A stretch of 64,000 nucleotides of DNA from Diplolepis rosae (taxonomy: Eukaryota; Arthropoda; Insecta; Hymenoptera; Diplolepididae): the NCBI GenBank assembly GCA_030998225.1, contig JAPYXD010000259.1, forward strand, positions 2,108,001-2,172,000, in the 5' to 3' direction. Within the stretch, counting starts at the first letter, position 1. Every line of letters begins with the position of its first letter. The notes under the pieces are model-generated. The model was not told the DNA's origin, ran no database searches, and worked only from the letters and a program-made list of their open reading frames with translations. This document shows, in pieces, positions 37,081 to 48,066 of the stretch. The translations under genes were made by a program, and so were the position numbers.

Positions 37081-37852
37081 AAAGATATTCGAAATCTTTG
37101 ATATTTGAATAAAATGATTAATCCTAATAAAAATCAACTTAGGCTTGAGGCGACTGAACAAAAATGTCTTGATCTTGGAGAAACAAGAAGAAATGTCCTC
37201 TGAATTGATTAAGTTTGAAGAAAGAAAAATGAGTTGAGACCTTAGAATGCTAGAAATTGAAAGGATTTCAGATAGTAGCTACCCTCGTAATCCGCCACTG
37301 GTTAGAAGTCAAGTTTAGACTTGAGCGAAAATATATCCTTCTCTTTCAATTTCACGATCTACGGGGTTGTTGGGGAACAATGGTCGTCAGGGACGAGGCC
37401 ATTGACCCCGTTGTTGCCGCTCCCACACCGCATTACGTCAGTCTACATCACCAAGGTTCAACTCAACTTCCATTTTACCTCACGCCACTCCAATCCTTCC
37501 ACGAAACTTTACGAACACGGGGTAGACTTGGTCGACCCCATTTTTGTTGCTAGGGGGTTATTTTAAAACTCTGGTCCTTCGAACATCAAAAATAAAGTTA
37601 AATCAGCCAGTTGATTTCGCTCTTCATTCACGATCATTTGTATTTTTCAACATCAAATTTAGATTATAACGTGACATGTTTGAAAACATTTTTGTCGTTT
37701 TGGCACAGGGTTAGTTTCTTCTTATTTTATTTATTTTAAAATTATCAATGTTAGATAGAATAAAACGTAAATGAAGAAAATAAGAAGAAAGTGACCCTAT
37801 GTCAAAACAACAAAAATGAATACAAATTCAAATTTAGAATTTCGTTTAGTAT
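37081..37852. other. spacer with a GC-richer patch
   Basis: 37360-37555 is GC-richer, with overlapping plus-strand frames of 81 and 98 codons and no recognisable product. Confidence 0.4.
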
Positions 37853-38464
37853 TGACTCTTGAAATTGGAATCAGTGAGATTCCACTGATTAAATAACTCG
37901 GAATGGGTTACTATTTCATTTCAGTAAACAATTTACTGAAAAAGAGTGAAATCGTTACTTGAGTTAATCAGTAAAACTCAATTGATAAGAGAGATTTTAC
38001 TGATTAGCTCTGGTGAAGATTTCATTTTTTATAGTGAAACATTACTAATTGTTAATGAAATTTTCACTAATGTGAAAGAGTAACTCTTTTCGACCTATTT
38101 CATAAGTGATATAAAAAAGTACCTAGAAAAAAAATTAGTTTACTGAGAAAAAAGTTTCGTCAAAACAACAAAAATATTTTGTTAGTATTTATGCAACCAA
38201 ATCCTTTCGTTTTTCCAACAAAAGACTTTGTAGACTTGAATAAATGTTTTAATGGCAACGAAAGAAATGTTGCTCTATTTTTTTTGAGTGTTGAATTAAT
38301 GAAATTTTTGTTGATTCAACCATAGTATTTTGTTATTGAACAGACAAAAAAATGTTTGATTGGTTAAACAAAATTATTTTTTTTAGTGTGACAATGCAGA
38401 TTTGTAATTTTTAGATAATATAGCTATTTTATCAGTGAAATCTCACTAATTTAAATTTAGAGTG
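37853..38464. mobile_element. CTCTCTAAATCTGAATCAG-family element, interrupted
   Basis: It starts ACTCTTGAAATTGGAATCAG and ends CACTAATTTAAATTTAGAGT. The interior is full of TCAGTGAAA-like units in both orientations. A different element (38142-38388) sits inside. Confidence 0.65.
38142..38388. mobile_element. nested CACTGAGAAAAA-type element
   Basis: It begins ACTGAGAAAAAAGTTTCG and ends AAATTATTTTTTTTAGTGT. The interior has AACAAAA/TTTGTT motifs characteristic of this subfamily. The exact left edge is uncertain by two bases. Confidence 0.6.
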
Positions 38465-38960
38465 GAAAATTATTCAAAAATTAATTGGTAAAATAGATTT
38501 TTTGTACCAGGCAGACCTTCTTTGATTTTTTGATCCGTGGCTTTAAAATTAGGAGCTTTTAAATTTTGTTGATTCTTTCGAGTAAGGATTTTAGGAAGTT
38601 ATTTTAGATGCCTTTCTTTGATAAATATGTAGACATCAGTTGTTTCAGAGAAATAATGATGAGCGACTTGTTTTCCCAGGGGACCTTTATTTTCTGAGGT
38701 ATTTATCGATAAGGTATTCGTGAAAGAAAATCTTGACTCGTGATAATCTTTCGGGTCATGTGTATTGTTTGTTCACGTCAGATCTACACTTGTGGTTTAC
38801 ACATCTCGTGAAACTTTTCTATTAGTTTTCCATTGATGGTTTTTTCCAATACTCACTAAGGAACTCGAAAAGGCAAATATAAATTCAAATATAATGTCAA
38901 TTTATTTAAGGAGTTATACCTAGTTGGGGTCGGAAACATTAGGTGAATTCTTTTTTTAAC

Positions 38961-39305
38961 TTTAGGGGATCAGCCACCTTTAATATTTTTATTTTTTGAG
39001 TTTAGACCTTCCATATAATTCTTTTTATATTTAGTACCTTTATTTAGAAAGGTTTTGGGTTTTTTTTTAAATTCCAGCACCTTTATGTATTTTTAAACTA
39101 AAAATTTTGAGTTTTTTGGATACTTTTTGACTTTGAATAACTTTTTTTTTTCAACCAATTCTCATGATTCTTTTTTTATTTTGTTCCTTACAATGTGCAG
39201 CAACTTTTTGAGCATGGAAAATTATAGAGAATAAAAAAATAAAAATTTTGGAAAATGTCAAAAAAATCAAAAATATACCAATTAAAGGTGCCGGATCCCC
39301 TTAAA
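38961..39305. mobile_element. 345-bp TIR element (TTTAGGGGATCAGCCACCTT ends)
   Basis: The right end AAAGGTGCCGGATCCCCTTAA is close to the complement of the left end. Pairing continues into ATTTTTTGA/TCAAAAA. No coding frame. Confidence 0.8.
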
Positions 39306-39546
39306 TTAATTTTATTCAAATAACCAATATATTTTTAATTTTAGGGTACTCAAATTAATTTTTTTTATAACAAAATATTGAATATAAAGGTTTTATCCAA
39401 CTTCAGGTTGCTAAAATTTTTACATATGTTGCTTAGTGTTGCTACACCATTTCTAGTGAATCAAATGAGATTAAACATTTTTCTCGGATTGACTCGAAAT
39501 GGCTCGAAATGACTCAGATTGTCGAGGAATAATTAATTAAATATAA

Positions 39547-40283
39547 AGGGTTTCCCAATAAGGGTGATATGTTTTGAAATTGAAAAAAAACACTGAATAT
39601 TCATTCGGAATTGATCGAAATCTTTTTTATTATATTGGATATTCTATGCCATTTATGATTTAAAGAATATATCGGCCAAATGTCCCCCGAGACTTGAGCC
39701 AAAAATGCGCCTCATCAGAAAAGATGATTTTTTGATGAAAATTGGGATCATTTTCAATTGATTCCAGAGCCCAATCCGCGAACTCCCGACGCAAACGATG
39801 GTCATTAGGCTTCAGTTCTTGGGCCAGAATGATCTTATAGGGATGCAGGCCAAGATCCAATCGCAAAATACGCCAGGTAGTCATCCTGGACAGGCCCAAT
39901 TCCTGAGATCGGCGTGGCACGGACAATTCACGGTACGGCGGCTATATTCTGTGTAGAACGTGCGGTACGCATACGATTTTTAGGCTTAGTATCCAATAGA
40001 GTAAATTCACTCTCCAACTTATCGATTATTCGACGAATTGAGAGCGCGGATGGAGCAGAATGACGACCATATTTTGCACGATATGCTCTTTGAACACCGA
40101 CAAAACTTCTCGAATTTTGATAAAATAATTGGACAATTTCCAAACGTTGTGGAAGCGTGAAACTACTCATGATTAAATGGCAAACCTTACTGATGACAAT
40201 TGACAGCAGACGTCAAAAATTCCAGTTCAAATGAGCCCGATAGGGACATTCAAAATCATATCACCCCTATTGGGAAACCCTTT
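39547..40283 (-). pseudogene. Tc1/mariner-like element with internally deleted transposase
   Basis: The TIRs AGGGTTTCCCAATAAGGGTG and complement (40258-40279) are flanked by TA. The minus-strand reading has the helix-turn-helix region (RLEIVQLFYQNSRSFVGVQR, 40170 to 39928), then after a small deletion with frameshift ELSVPRRSQELGLSRMTTW, up to the first catalytic Asp in IIFSDEAHFWL. The frame then jumps to a C-terminal-like SRGTFGRYIL, so the middle and the remaining catalytic residues have been deleted. It could move only with transposase from elsewhere. Confidence 0.92.
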
Positions 40284-40614
40284 ATAATTTAATAGTATTC
40301 AATATATTTGAATAAAATTAGTTATAAAATTATCATTATAAAAATTGATTCAATTTAAAGTTCAATTATTTTTTTATTAGAAGGTTTTTAATTTTGAAAA
40401 AATTCTAATCTCACATTTTAAGTGCAGAAATTTTAAGATAAATTGAAAAGAAAATTTATCTTTTAATAAAAAGTGTGCGAATGAAGAACGTAATCGAATT
40501 TACTGAAAACAAAATTTTTGCAACCAATTTTTCTGGTTCTCACTAATATACAATATTTTGATAAAATAAGCAAAATTTTGTCAATTCAAGAAAAAATTTT
40601 GGTAGGAGAAATTT

Positions 40615-41241
40615 TAAAAGTTTCCAATTTTGAAAATAATTAAAACTTTAAATATGCTTATTTTTTGTAAATCTTTCTTCTTGAAAAGTTCTTTTAACGA
40701 TTTCAGCCCCTGGAAAATTTACTTTTAATCTTTGAAGCAATAGAGTAGTTGTAGAGAATATTTTCAAATATAAAAAGTTTCCAATTTTTAAAATAATTAA
40801 AACTTCAAACATAGTTTTTTAAAAAAACTTTCGTCTTGAAAAGTTACTTCAACGATTTCAGCCACTGAAAAATTTACTTATGAAATTTAAAACAATAGAA
40901 TTGTAGAGAATATTTTCAAATTTTAAAAGATTCCAATTTCGAAAAAAGTAAAACTCTTCAAATAAGTATAGTTATTTTTAAAAAATCTTTCTTCTTAAAA
41001 AGTTCTTTAACAATTTCAGACATTGAAAACTTTATTTCTAAATTTTGAAACAATAAAATTGTAGAGAATATTTTCCCCTAAAAAATTATCCATAATTTAT
41101 AAAAATCCATTTATTTTAAACAAATTGGTAAGAAACGATAGATAGAAAAAAATGTATTACAAAAAACATTATTAAAAATATTTTTCTCTAAGTCTTAAAT
41201 TTCTTTCATCAAAAATAATGTTTTCTCTTTCATAAGACACG
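40615..41241. repeat. about 155-bp tandem repeat ending in a CTTTCATAAGACACG end
   Basis: TTGTAGAGAATATTTTC recurs near 40748, 40901 and 41059. The right edge TTTCATAAGACACGACTGA matches, as complement, the left end of the element at 51149. Confidence 0.75.
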
Positions 41242-41661
41242 ACTGACCATATAATTTGACACCTCAAAATCACAAAGAAACTTTTTATACCAAATACCTG
41301 ATTTTTGGTACAATAACTACCTTAAACCAAATTTTTCTCATTTCTCCTAAAAATCAAGATCTATGGGCCACTGTAAACCCTGCTAATAAAGACATCAGAA
41401 TCGTATTTAAGGAGAGTCGCTATCTGACCTTAATTAAGAGAGTCGAGACAGACCAAAGAAGTTAAGATTCACTAAAGTTAGTGAAATGCTTGCGTTTCTA
41501 CGGCTGCAGTAACCTGTTGCAACCCCCCGACAAGCCCTTGACAGCAGGAGACGTCCAACTGGTCCGAGAAAACTGTCAAACTGCATACCAACCATACATG
41601 ATATCCTTGCCACAGACTCCTCTTCAAGGGTCATTTCTTCTAGACATTTTTCCAAAACATA
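41242..41661. other. spacer with a GC-richer patch
   Basis: 41490-41640 is GC-richer, with overlapping short frames on both strands and no recognisable product. Confidence 0.4.
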
Positions 41662-42351
41662 CTTAAGGCGACTAGGAAGTCAAACTAATCCTATTTTCAA
41701 AGTCTAATTAAAAAGTAGATATCAAGATACAAATAATTTTTTTTCCATGGGTTATTTATAACAATTAAATAGAATACAAAAAATATTTTTTTATTGAAAA
41801 ATTCCAATATACAATTATATAATTAAATACACAATTTAACAAAAAAAACTTTTTGCAGTAATATCTTCTGTTCTAATAATGGGAATTGGATTTTTCAAAG
41901 TGCGTTGTGTTTCTAATACTTCCCTCTCTGGACTGAATCTGTTTAAATAAAAAAAAATTAAAAAATTTTCAAAAAATTCAAGAAAATTTTAAAAAGTGAA
42001 AATTTTTCACAAAAATTCATGTTTACGAATATTTTTCTCAAAATCAGAAATTTTTATAGCTTAATACGGAGGTTCAGCCCGTAAAGGAACATGATCTGCG
42101 AAAGCAAAAACAATTTCAAACCGATCTGAACCTCCTTTTTTTGCAATCACTGCAAAACGGAACAAAAATAAAATAAGCTTCTATTTCCTGCGGCCCGTCA
42201 ATTTTTGCGAAAGGCGCTCAGCCTTTTTGTCTCTCATTTTTTTATTTTTCATCCAAACGATTTAAAACTTTGGCATTTACCTTTTGAATAGTAATGCTAT
42301 TGAAAAATGCAATGAAAAAAATCGATTTTTTGACTACCTAGTCTCCTTAAA
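41662..42351. mobile_element. 690-bp TIR element (CTTAAGGCGACTAGGAAGTC ends)
   Basis: The right end GACTACCTAGTCTCCTTAA pairs with the left end. A short internal inverted repeat, GGAGGTTCAG/CTGAACCTCC, is at 42068-42136. No coding frame. Confidence 0.65.
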
Positions 42352-42470
42352 TACTGAGAATCGGTGGTATTTTACTGAAAAATATTAGTCATTACACTTG
42401 ATATGTCACGACTAGTCACGGCCATTTTGATTTTATCGATCTTGTGTAGTAGTAATGGATTTTAATAGAC

Positions 42471-42637
42471 GCATGCGCAGTTCAAATGTACAAGGCTTTG
42501 CCAGTAAGGTGCTAACGCTGTACGAAGAAGAAGATGAATAAGAAGAAGATTGTGCTCCGTTGCATGGCTACAGGCGCATGCGCAGTTCAATTTTTAAATT
42601 TCATTCCTCTGTAGCGCAATATACTACATTGCGCTAC
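42471..42637. repeat. duplicated GCATGCGCAGTTCAA and a 9-bp-stem hairpin
   Basis: GCATGCGCAGTTCAA occurs at 42471 and 42576 around a GAAGAAGAAGAT-rich stretch. GTAGCGCAA and TTGCGCTAC (42611-42637) form a perfect 9-bp stem. Confidence 0.7.
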
Positions 42638-43730
42638 TGTTAACTGTAGCGAAAAAACCACACCGGTGGCACATAAAAGTATCATTTGTTTCCAATAGGT
42701 ATACCTTCCTGTAATTGAAACGCGGTATAACAGCATCCTACAACTTATCAGGAAACGATTACAACTGAGAATGAAATAAAAACGCGAACCTTAAGTAAGT
42801 ACATCTATTGAGCATGAATCAAAACAATTGAAAATCAGGTGCTTTTTGCAAACGAACTCGTGCGACATTCGAAGCCCACACAGTAGTACTCTCAGGAAGG
42901 GCAAAACGTAGGTTATGGGCACAAACTTCGAGAAGGAGATATATGGGGAAATATATAAACTGAATTTTGTGACTAAAAGAAAAAGCAAGTTGACAGGTGG
43001 ATAAAGTGTATTGTAAACAAGGCGATCATGTAGAGATGTTTTTTTTAAATTGATAACGATCTATTCCACAGACAGGGTGCGGATAATTGTTGATACACCC
43101 TCGCATTCATATAAAGTGTACTATGTCCACTATGCAGCAAATACGTAAAAATAAATGAGATATTGTACGTGATCAACGTAAAACTTTCATGAGTATAGAA
43201 ACAATTGCTTCAATGAGTCATAGGGTATCAATTGTTCCATACTTTGTAGGAGCCAAAGAAGTTTTTATTTTTTTTTAACTATGAAGTACCTCTCAGAAAA
43301 TTTTCAAAAAATATATATTGTCACTTTGAATTTGAACATGATATAGAAAAAAATGGTGGGTATTCAAAAAGTAATTCACATTAAAAAAATTATTCAAAAA
43401 TTAAAAAAAATAATTTTACCCCCTTTTTATGAACGGAATGGGCTCTTTAAATTTTTTTCAGAACCTCTTTAGTACCCTCTATAACATATATGTTAGTCAT
43501 CAAGATCGGTTGAGCCGTTTTCGAGAAAATTAGATTTTTGGATTTTTCAAAATTTGTTCATAACTTTTGTAAAAAAAATTTTTTCGAGTTGATACTTGGG
43601 GTGAATTTATCTTGTAATGGGAACCACTTGCCCTCGCAATATGGATCAAATCCGAGCGTGGGCACCCAGACCATGCTTATCCTGCTACGGCCTTTGTTTG
43701 CAAAATTTTCACTCAAATGAAGTTGAGAGA
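42638..43730. other. intergenic DNA
   Basis: Nothing recognised. A GC-richer patch lies at 43600-43690. Confidence 0.4.
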
Positions 43731-43734
43731 CGTT

Positions 43735-43856
43735 CTTTATCGTTTTCTCTTGTATTTTCCAAATTTCCAGGAAGATATTTTGTAAAATAAAAAAGTTATC
43801 TTACACAGGCTTTTACAGGAATTTGGTTACACGATCTGATTGATCCATGGCCTTAA
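43735..43856. mobile_element. right half of a CTTAAGGCCATGGATCAA-family element
   Basis: It ends ATCTGATTGATCCATGGCCT and TAAA, preceded by TTCCAGGAAGATATTTTGTA, matching the right arms at 27110-27201 and 29950-30268. The left half is missing. Confidence 0.75.
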
Positions 43857-44903
43857 ATAATCTCCAACGTTTTCATATGTCTCAACTTTGCCAAAAGTTG
43901 AGTAAATTTTCTTGAACTATTTTTCTCCGTGTACTTACACTTGTTATCCCTTATATGGCAGAAACTCAACAAAACTTTAAAATTTTGAATTTCCCAAAAA
44001 AATACATATCTCTCATCATATAAACCTTTAAGAGCCTTAAAATCTCTTTTTTATTGTACCTGTTCCAAATGGCTTAAAAAAACCTTAACGGTTTCTACCT
44101 TGAGTCGTCTACAGTCACACAGGTACTTTCCACCTGTTAAAAATGTTTCCCAAATTCTCACCAAAGCAGGACATAAATCTGTGCACCTCACATATCCCCC
44201 TATTAGGGTCACACGCTTATATATACATATACATATACATATGCATATACAATATAGTAAATAGTACTAAGCAAGGTTGATCCTTCCGTTTCTGACAACA
44301 ATACAGGTTTCTGGTTGAGTTGTGCTTAATAGATCCAACCACTGTGAAGTTAACTTAATGGTGAGATAGGGTCGGTGTAGTTGTTGCTCTTGAATTAAAT
44401 TGAAATTGAAATCGACCCTCCAGAAAGCCTACCTGTTTCTACCTGTCTCTACCTGTTTGCCGATGTAGAGCTGGGGCGGGAGGAAGCTGAAAAAGCAAGA
44501 GTGAGACAGAGAGATAGAGAAGCAATGATTCAGGGTAAGGTTATTTAGAAAGAGAAGGAATGAGAACCCAGTCACGAACAAAAGGCGTATTCATGCGTCA
44601 GAAGTCAGAAGTCACCACAGCATGACTGTAGGGTGGTTCAGACTCCAGTGAGACCTGGTCGACCTCCACCAGGACTTTGCTGCGGTGTCCAAGGATAATG
44701 GATTTACCCCTCAACCTTCTTCGAAAGGAGTAAACATCAGAGCCTGTTTTACAAGCTTTTTCTAAAATGCACGGAGAAACTTCATTATAAAATCTAGTAT
44801 TATTTTATTTATTTTTATCAAAAGTCAATAGGAGGTGGGGATATAGTAATCAAACTAGTTTTATGGGTGCAGTTCCGAAAAGGTAAATTCTCCGACTTCC
44901 TTC
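43857..44903. other. intergenic DNA with microsatellites
   Basis: A (TATACA)n-type run is at 44219-44252 and three CTACCTGT units lie at 44430-44457. The 44460-44730 stretch is GC-richer without a recognised gene. Confidence 0.5.
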
Positions 44904-46267
44904 GAATTCCCTATATTTACGTATTTCGAGGCGCTGATTACGAATATAATAGCGAAAATTGCCGAATAGCCGATTTTCGTAGTAAACACCATCAAAACCC
45001 CATGAAAATCATGGTTTTAGCATTTATAGCCAATATGCAAAATTTCGAAAAATGTTCCGTATATAATTTGTAGACCTCATCGAGATAGATATTTTTTGTT
45101 ATATGCATTTTTTTCCACGATTGATAGTTTCCGAAAAAATTAGTGATACATTTGATACATTATATTCGCAATCAGCGTGTCGAAATACGTAAATATGGGG
45201 AGAATTCGAAATATTGTAACAAAGGTAGGAGTAGTAGGAGCGTTAGGTTTTTCCCACCGTGTTTGAAAACAACCGTCCAATGCGCGGCAATGTTTCATGT
45301 CATAAACTTTATCATCGAATTTTTCGAAAACTATTAGTGTTATTGAAAAAATTTATGAGACATAAAATATGTATTTTGATGAGAGCTACAACATTTGTAT
45401 GAAACCTTTTTCAAAATTTACAATATTTTCTAAGATAAACGCCAAAAATCATGATTTTAATTGGGTTTTCATGTTTTTTACCATCAAAATCAGCTAGTCG
45501 GCAATTTTCACTATTATATTCGTAATCAGCGTGTCAAAACACGTAAATATGGGGAGAATTCGAAATATTGTAACAAAGGTAGGAGTAGTAGGAGCGTTAG
45601 GTTTTCCGCATCGTGTTTGAAAAAACCGCCCAACGCGCGGCAATGTTTCATGTCATAAACTTATTCATCCATTTTTCCGAAAACTATTAGTGCTGTCGAA
45701 AACATTTATGGGACATAAAATGTGTATTTTGATGAGAGCTACAACATTTGTCTGAATCCTTTTTCAAAATTTACAGTATTTTCTAAGATAAACGCCAAAA
45801 ATCATGATTTTAATTGGGTTTTCATGTTTTTTACCATCAAAATCAGCTAGTCGGCAATTTTCACTATTATATTCGTAATCAGCGTGTCAAAACACGTAAA
45901 TATGGGGAGAAATCGACATATTATAACAAAGGTAGGAGTAGTAGAAGCGTTAGGTTTTCCGCATCGTGTTTGAAAAAACCGCCCAACGCGCGGCAATGTT
46001 TCATGTCATAAACGTATTCATCCATTTTTCTGAAAACTATTAGTGCTGTCGAAAACATTTATGGGACATAAAATGTGTATTTTGATGAGAGCTACAACAT
46101 TTGTCTGAAACCTTTTTCAAAATTTACAGTATTTTCTAAGATAAACGCCAAAAACAATGATTTTCATGGGGTTTCCATAGTTTTTATCATGAAAATCCAC
46201 TAGTAAGCAATTTTCACTATTATATTTGTAATCAGCATGTCGAAATACGTAAATATGGGGAGAATTC
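44904..46267. mobile_element. TIR element with internal 353-bp tandem repeat
   Basis: The left end GAATTCCCTATATTTACGTA is the complement of the right end TACGTAAATATGGGGAGAATTC (ending 46267), and pairing extends about 60 bp. Inside, GTAAATATGGGG recurs at 45189, 45543, 45895 and 46249, a step of 352-354 bp. Each unit also carries GGTAGGAGTAGTAGGAGCGT. The left 150 bp is an inverted partial unit. Confidence 0.88.
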
Positions 46268-47230
46268 CAGATTCATTTATCCAGTTTTATTTATCATAGC
46301 GATAGGAGGAAATACTTTTTCTGATCCAATTGTAAATATAGTGCAATTTTATAAACTACCATTGAGAGTTTCAAAGATTAATACGTTTGATGGCAAGTTG
46401 GAACTAGAAATAAGTGATACCTATAGAAATAAAAAATAAAACTACCAATGCAAGAATTGGTCTTTTGAATAATATAAATTGCAAAATAATTTATAGAAAT
46501 TACCATTGTAAATAGTAATGAACAAGGAAGAGGGAAAGACTTGAATATCTTGCAATCGAATACTTTTTATATTGGAATAGAACGTTGCCAAAATTCCCAT
46601 TGGAAATAGTAAATGTACTGCCGAGTGACGTCAGATACGTTGAACGTTTCCAATATTACCCGAGAATTACTCCATATGCTCGTTATGATTTTTTGTCGGT
46701 ACCCGATATAGTAATATATTTCCTTTACATTTGAATGTGGCGGCTTTCTAACTTACGATTTTTGCTAGCAGAGGGACTACCGAGCTTCTTTTCACAAATC
46801 GTAAAAGTTTTCACAGTTCAGTATATAATGAAAAATTGCTACATTGTAATTGTCATATAACTGCAATGCGTTTATGAATGTGTGCTTTGTGCGGTTATGT
46901 TAAGTTACGTTAAATTAGTATTTGAACGTGTATTGGTATGTTTACTAATAATTTCAAATTAATTAGTCAAGTTTGAAATTTCTGCTACTGCCTACATTAT
47001 CGGAGAATCACTAGTCGCGTATCAGATAGGATACGTTTTCGACAGGTGTCCTCGTAGACAATTTCAAACTCTTATATCGCAAATAAGTGCAAATTAAATT
47101 TACTAATAATATTGATACGTTTATACGTGTATGTATGTGTAAGTATGTAACTGTGTTTATAAATACTCTCTCTATGTAGCTCACGAAAAATCTAATAAAA
47201 ACTATGGTAAAATTTACGAAAGACTGCATT
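46268..47230. other. AT-rich intergenic DNA
   Basis: Nothing recognised. Confidence 0.4.
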
Positions 47231-48066
47231 TTTACATTCTCATCACGAATGAGAAGGAATTAGTTTTGTGTGAAAAATGACTTTCGAAATTTTCATCAAA
47301 TCTTTACGTTTTGGGACTTCCTGAGTCAGAAAAAACGGTTTTTATGATTGAATTGAGCTTGGGCACACTTTATCGGAGCCGGAAAAGTAAGGACAAGTTC
47401 GTTAATCAGCCACATCCAACCAAAATTGAGAAAATAAGAGCATTTTTTGTGTTTTTGAAAAAATCAAAAATTCCAATACTGGTTTTTGATAGTGCTCATA
47501 AATCTCTACTAACTATCTTGCTAACATTTTTCGATAAAACCCAAATAAGAAATGTTACAGCATGTTAAAACTTAAAAAAGTCAATATCAAAATTCCATTT
47601 TCCAGAGAAATTAAACGAGATATGAAAAAAAGTTATGATACAAAATTATTTTCTACATAAAGATTTACAAATTCAAATTACAACATTTTTTCATAAGATT
47701 TATATATTTTTTTTTAATTTAAAAAATACTATTGAAAATCCAAAATTCAATTTTTTTTAACAATAATATGTGAAATACGAAAAAAACGTAAGAATTCAGT
47801 TGTTCATTTCAAAAATATCTACAATTTTTGTCTCACACAGTTTCTGATAAAACGTATATTTGTCTTTTCATTTTCAAAAAATACGATTGAAATTAAAAAA
47901 TTCCATTTCTTAGAAAAAATGTGAGATAAAACAAACGTTTATATGGAAAATTATTTGCCTAAATGGGGTCTACAAATTCTCATCAAGACACTTCTCGACA
48001 AGATGTATATTTTATGTTATGATTTTGAATATTGAAAAAATTTCATTTTTTTTTCTCCAAAATATG

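Noticed and set aside
41434..41666. Overlapping frames on both strands in a GC-richer patch
   Set aside because: No domain, no splice context and no reason to prefer either strand.
45461..46011. Two near-identical 65-codon plus-strand frames
   Set aside because: They are the same part of successive 353-bp tandem units, not a gene pair.
47311..47568. 85-codon frame similar to one at 59808-60041
   Set aside because: Similarity is explained by both lying in copies of the same non-coding element, with different starts and lengths.
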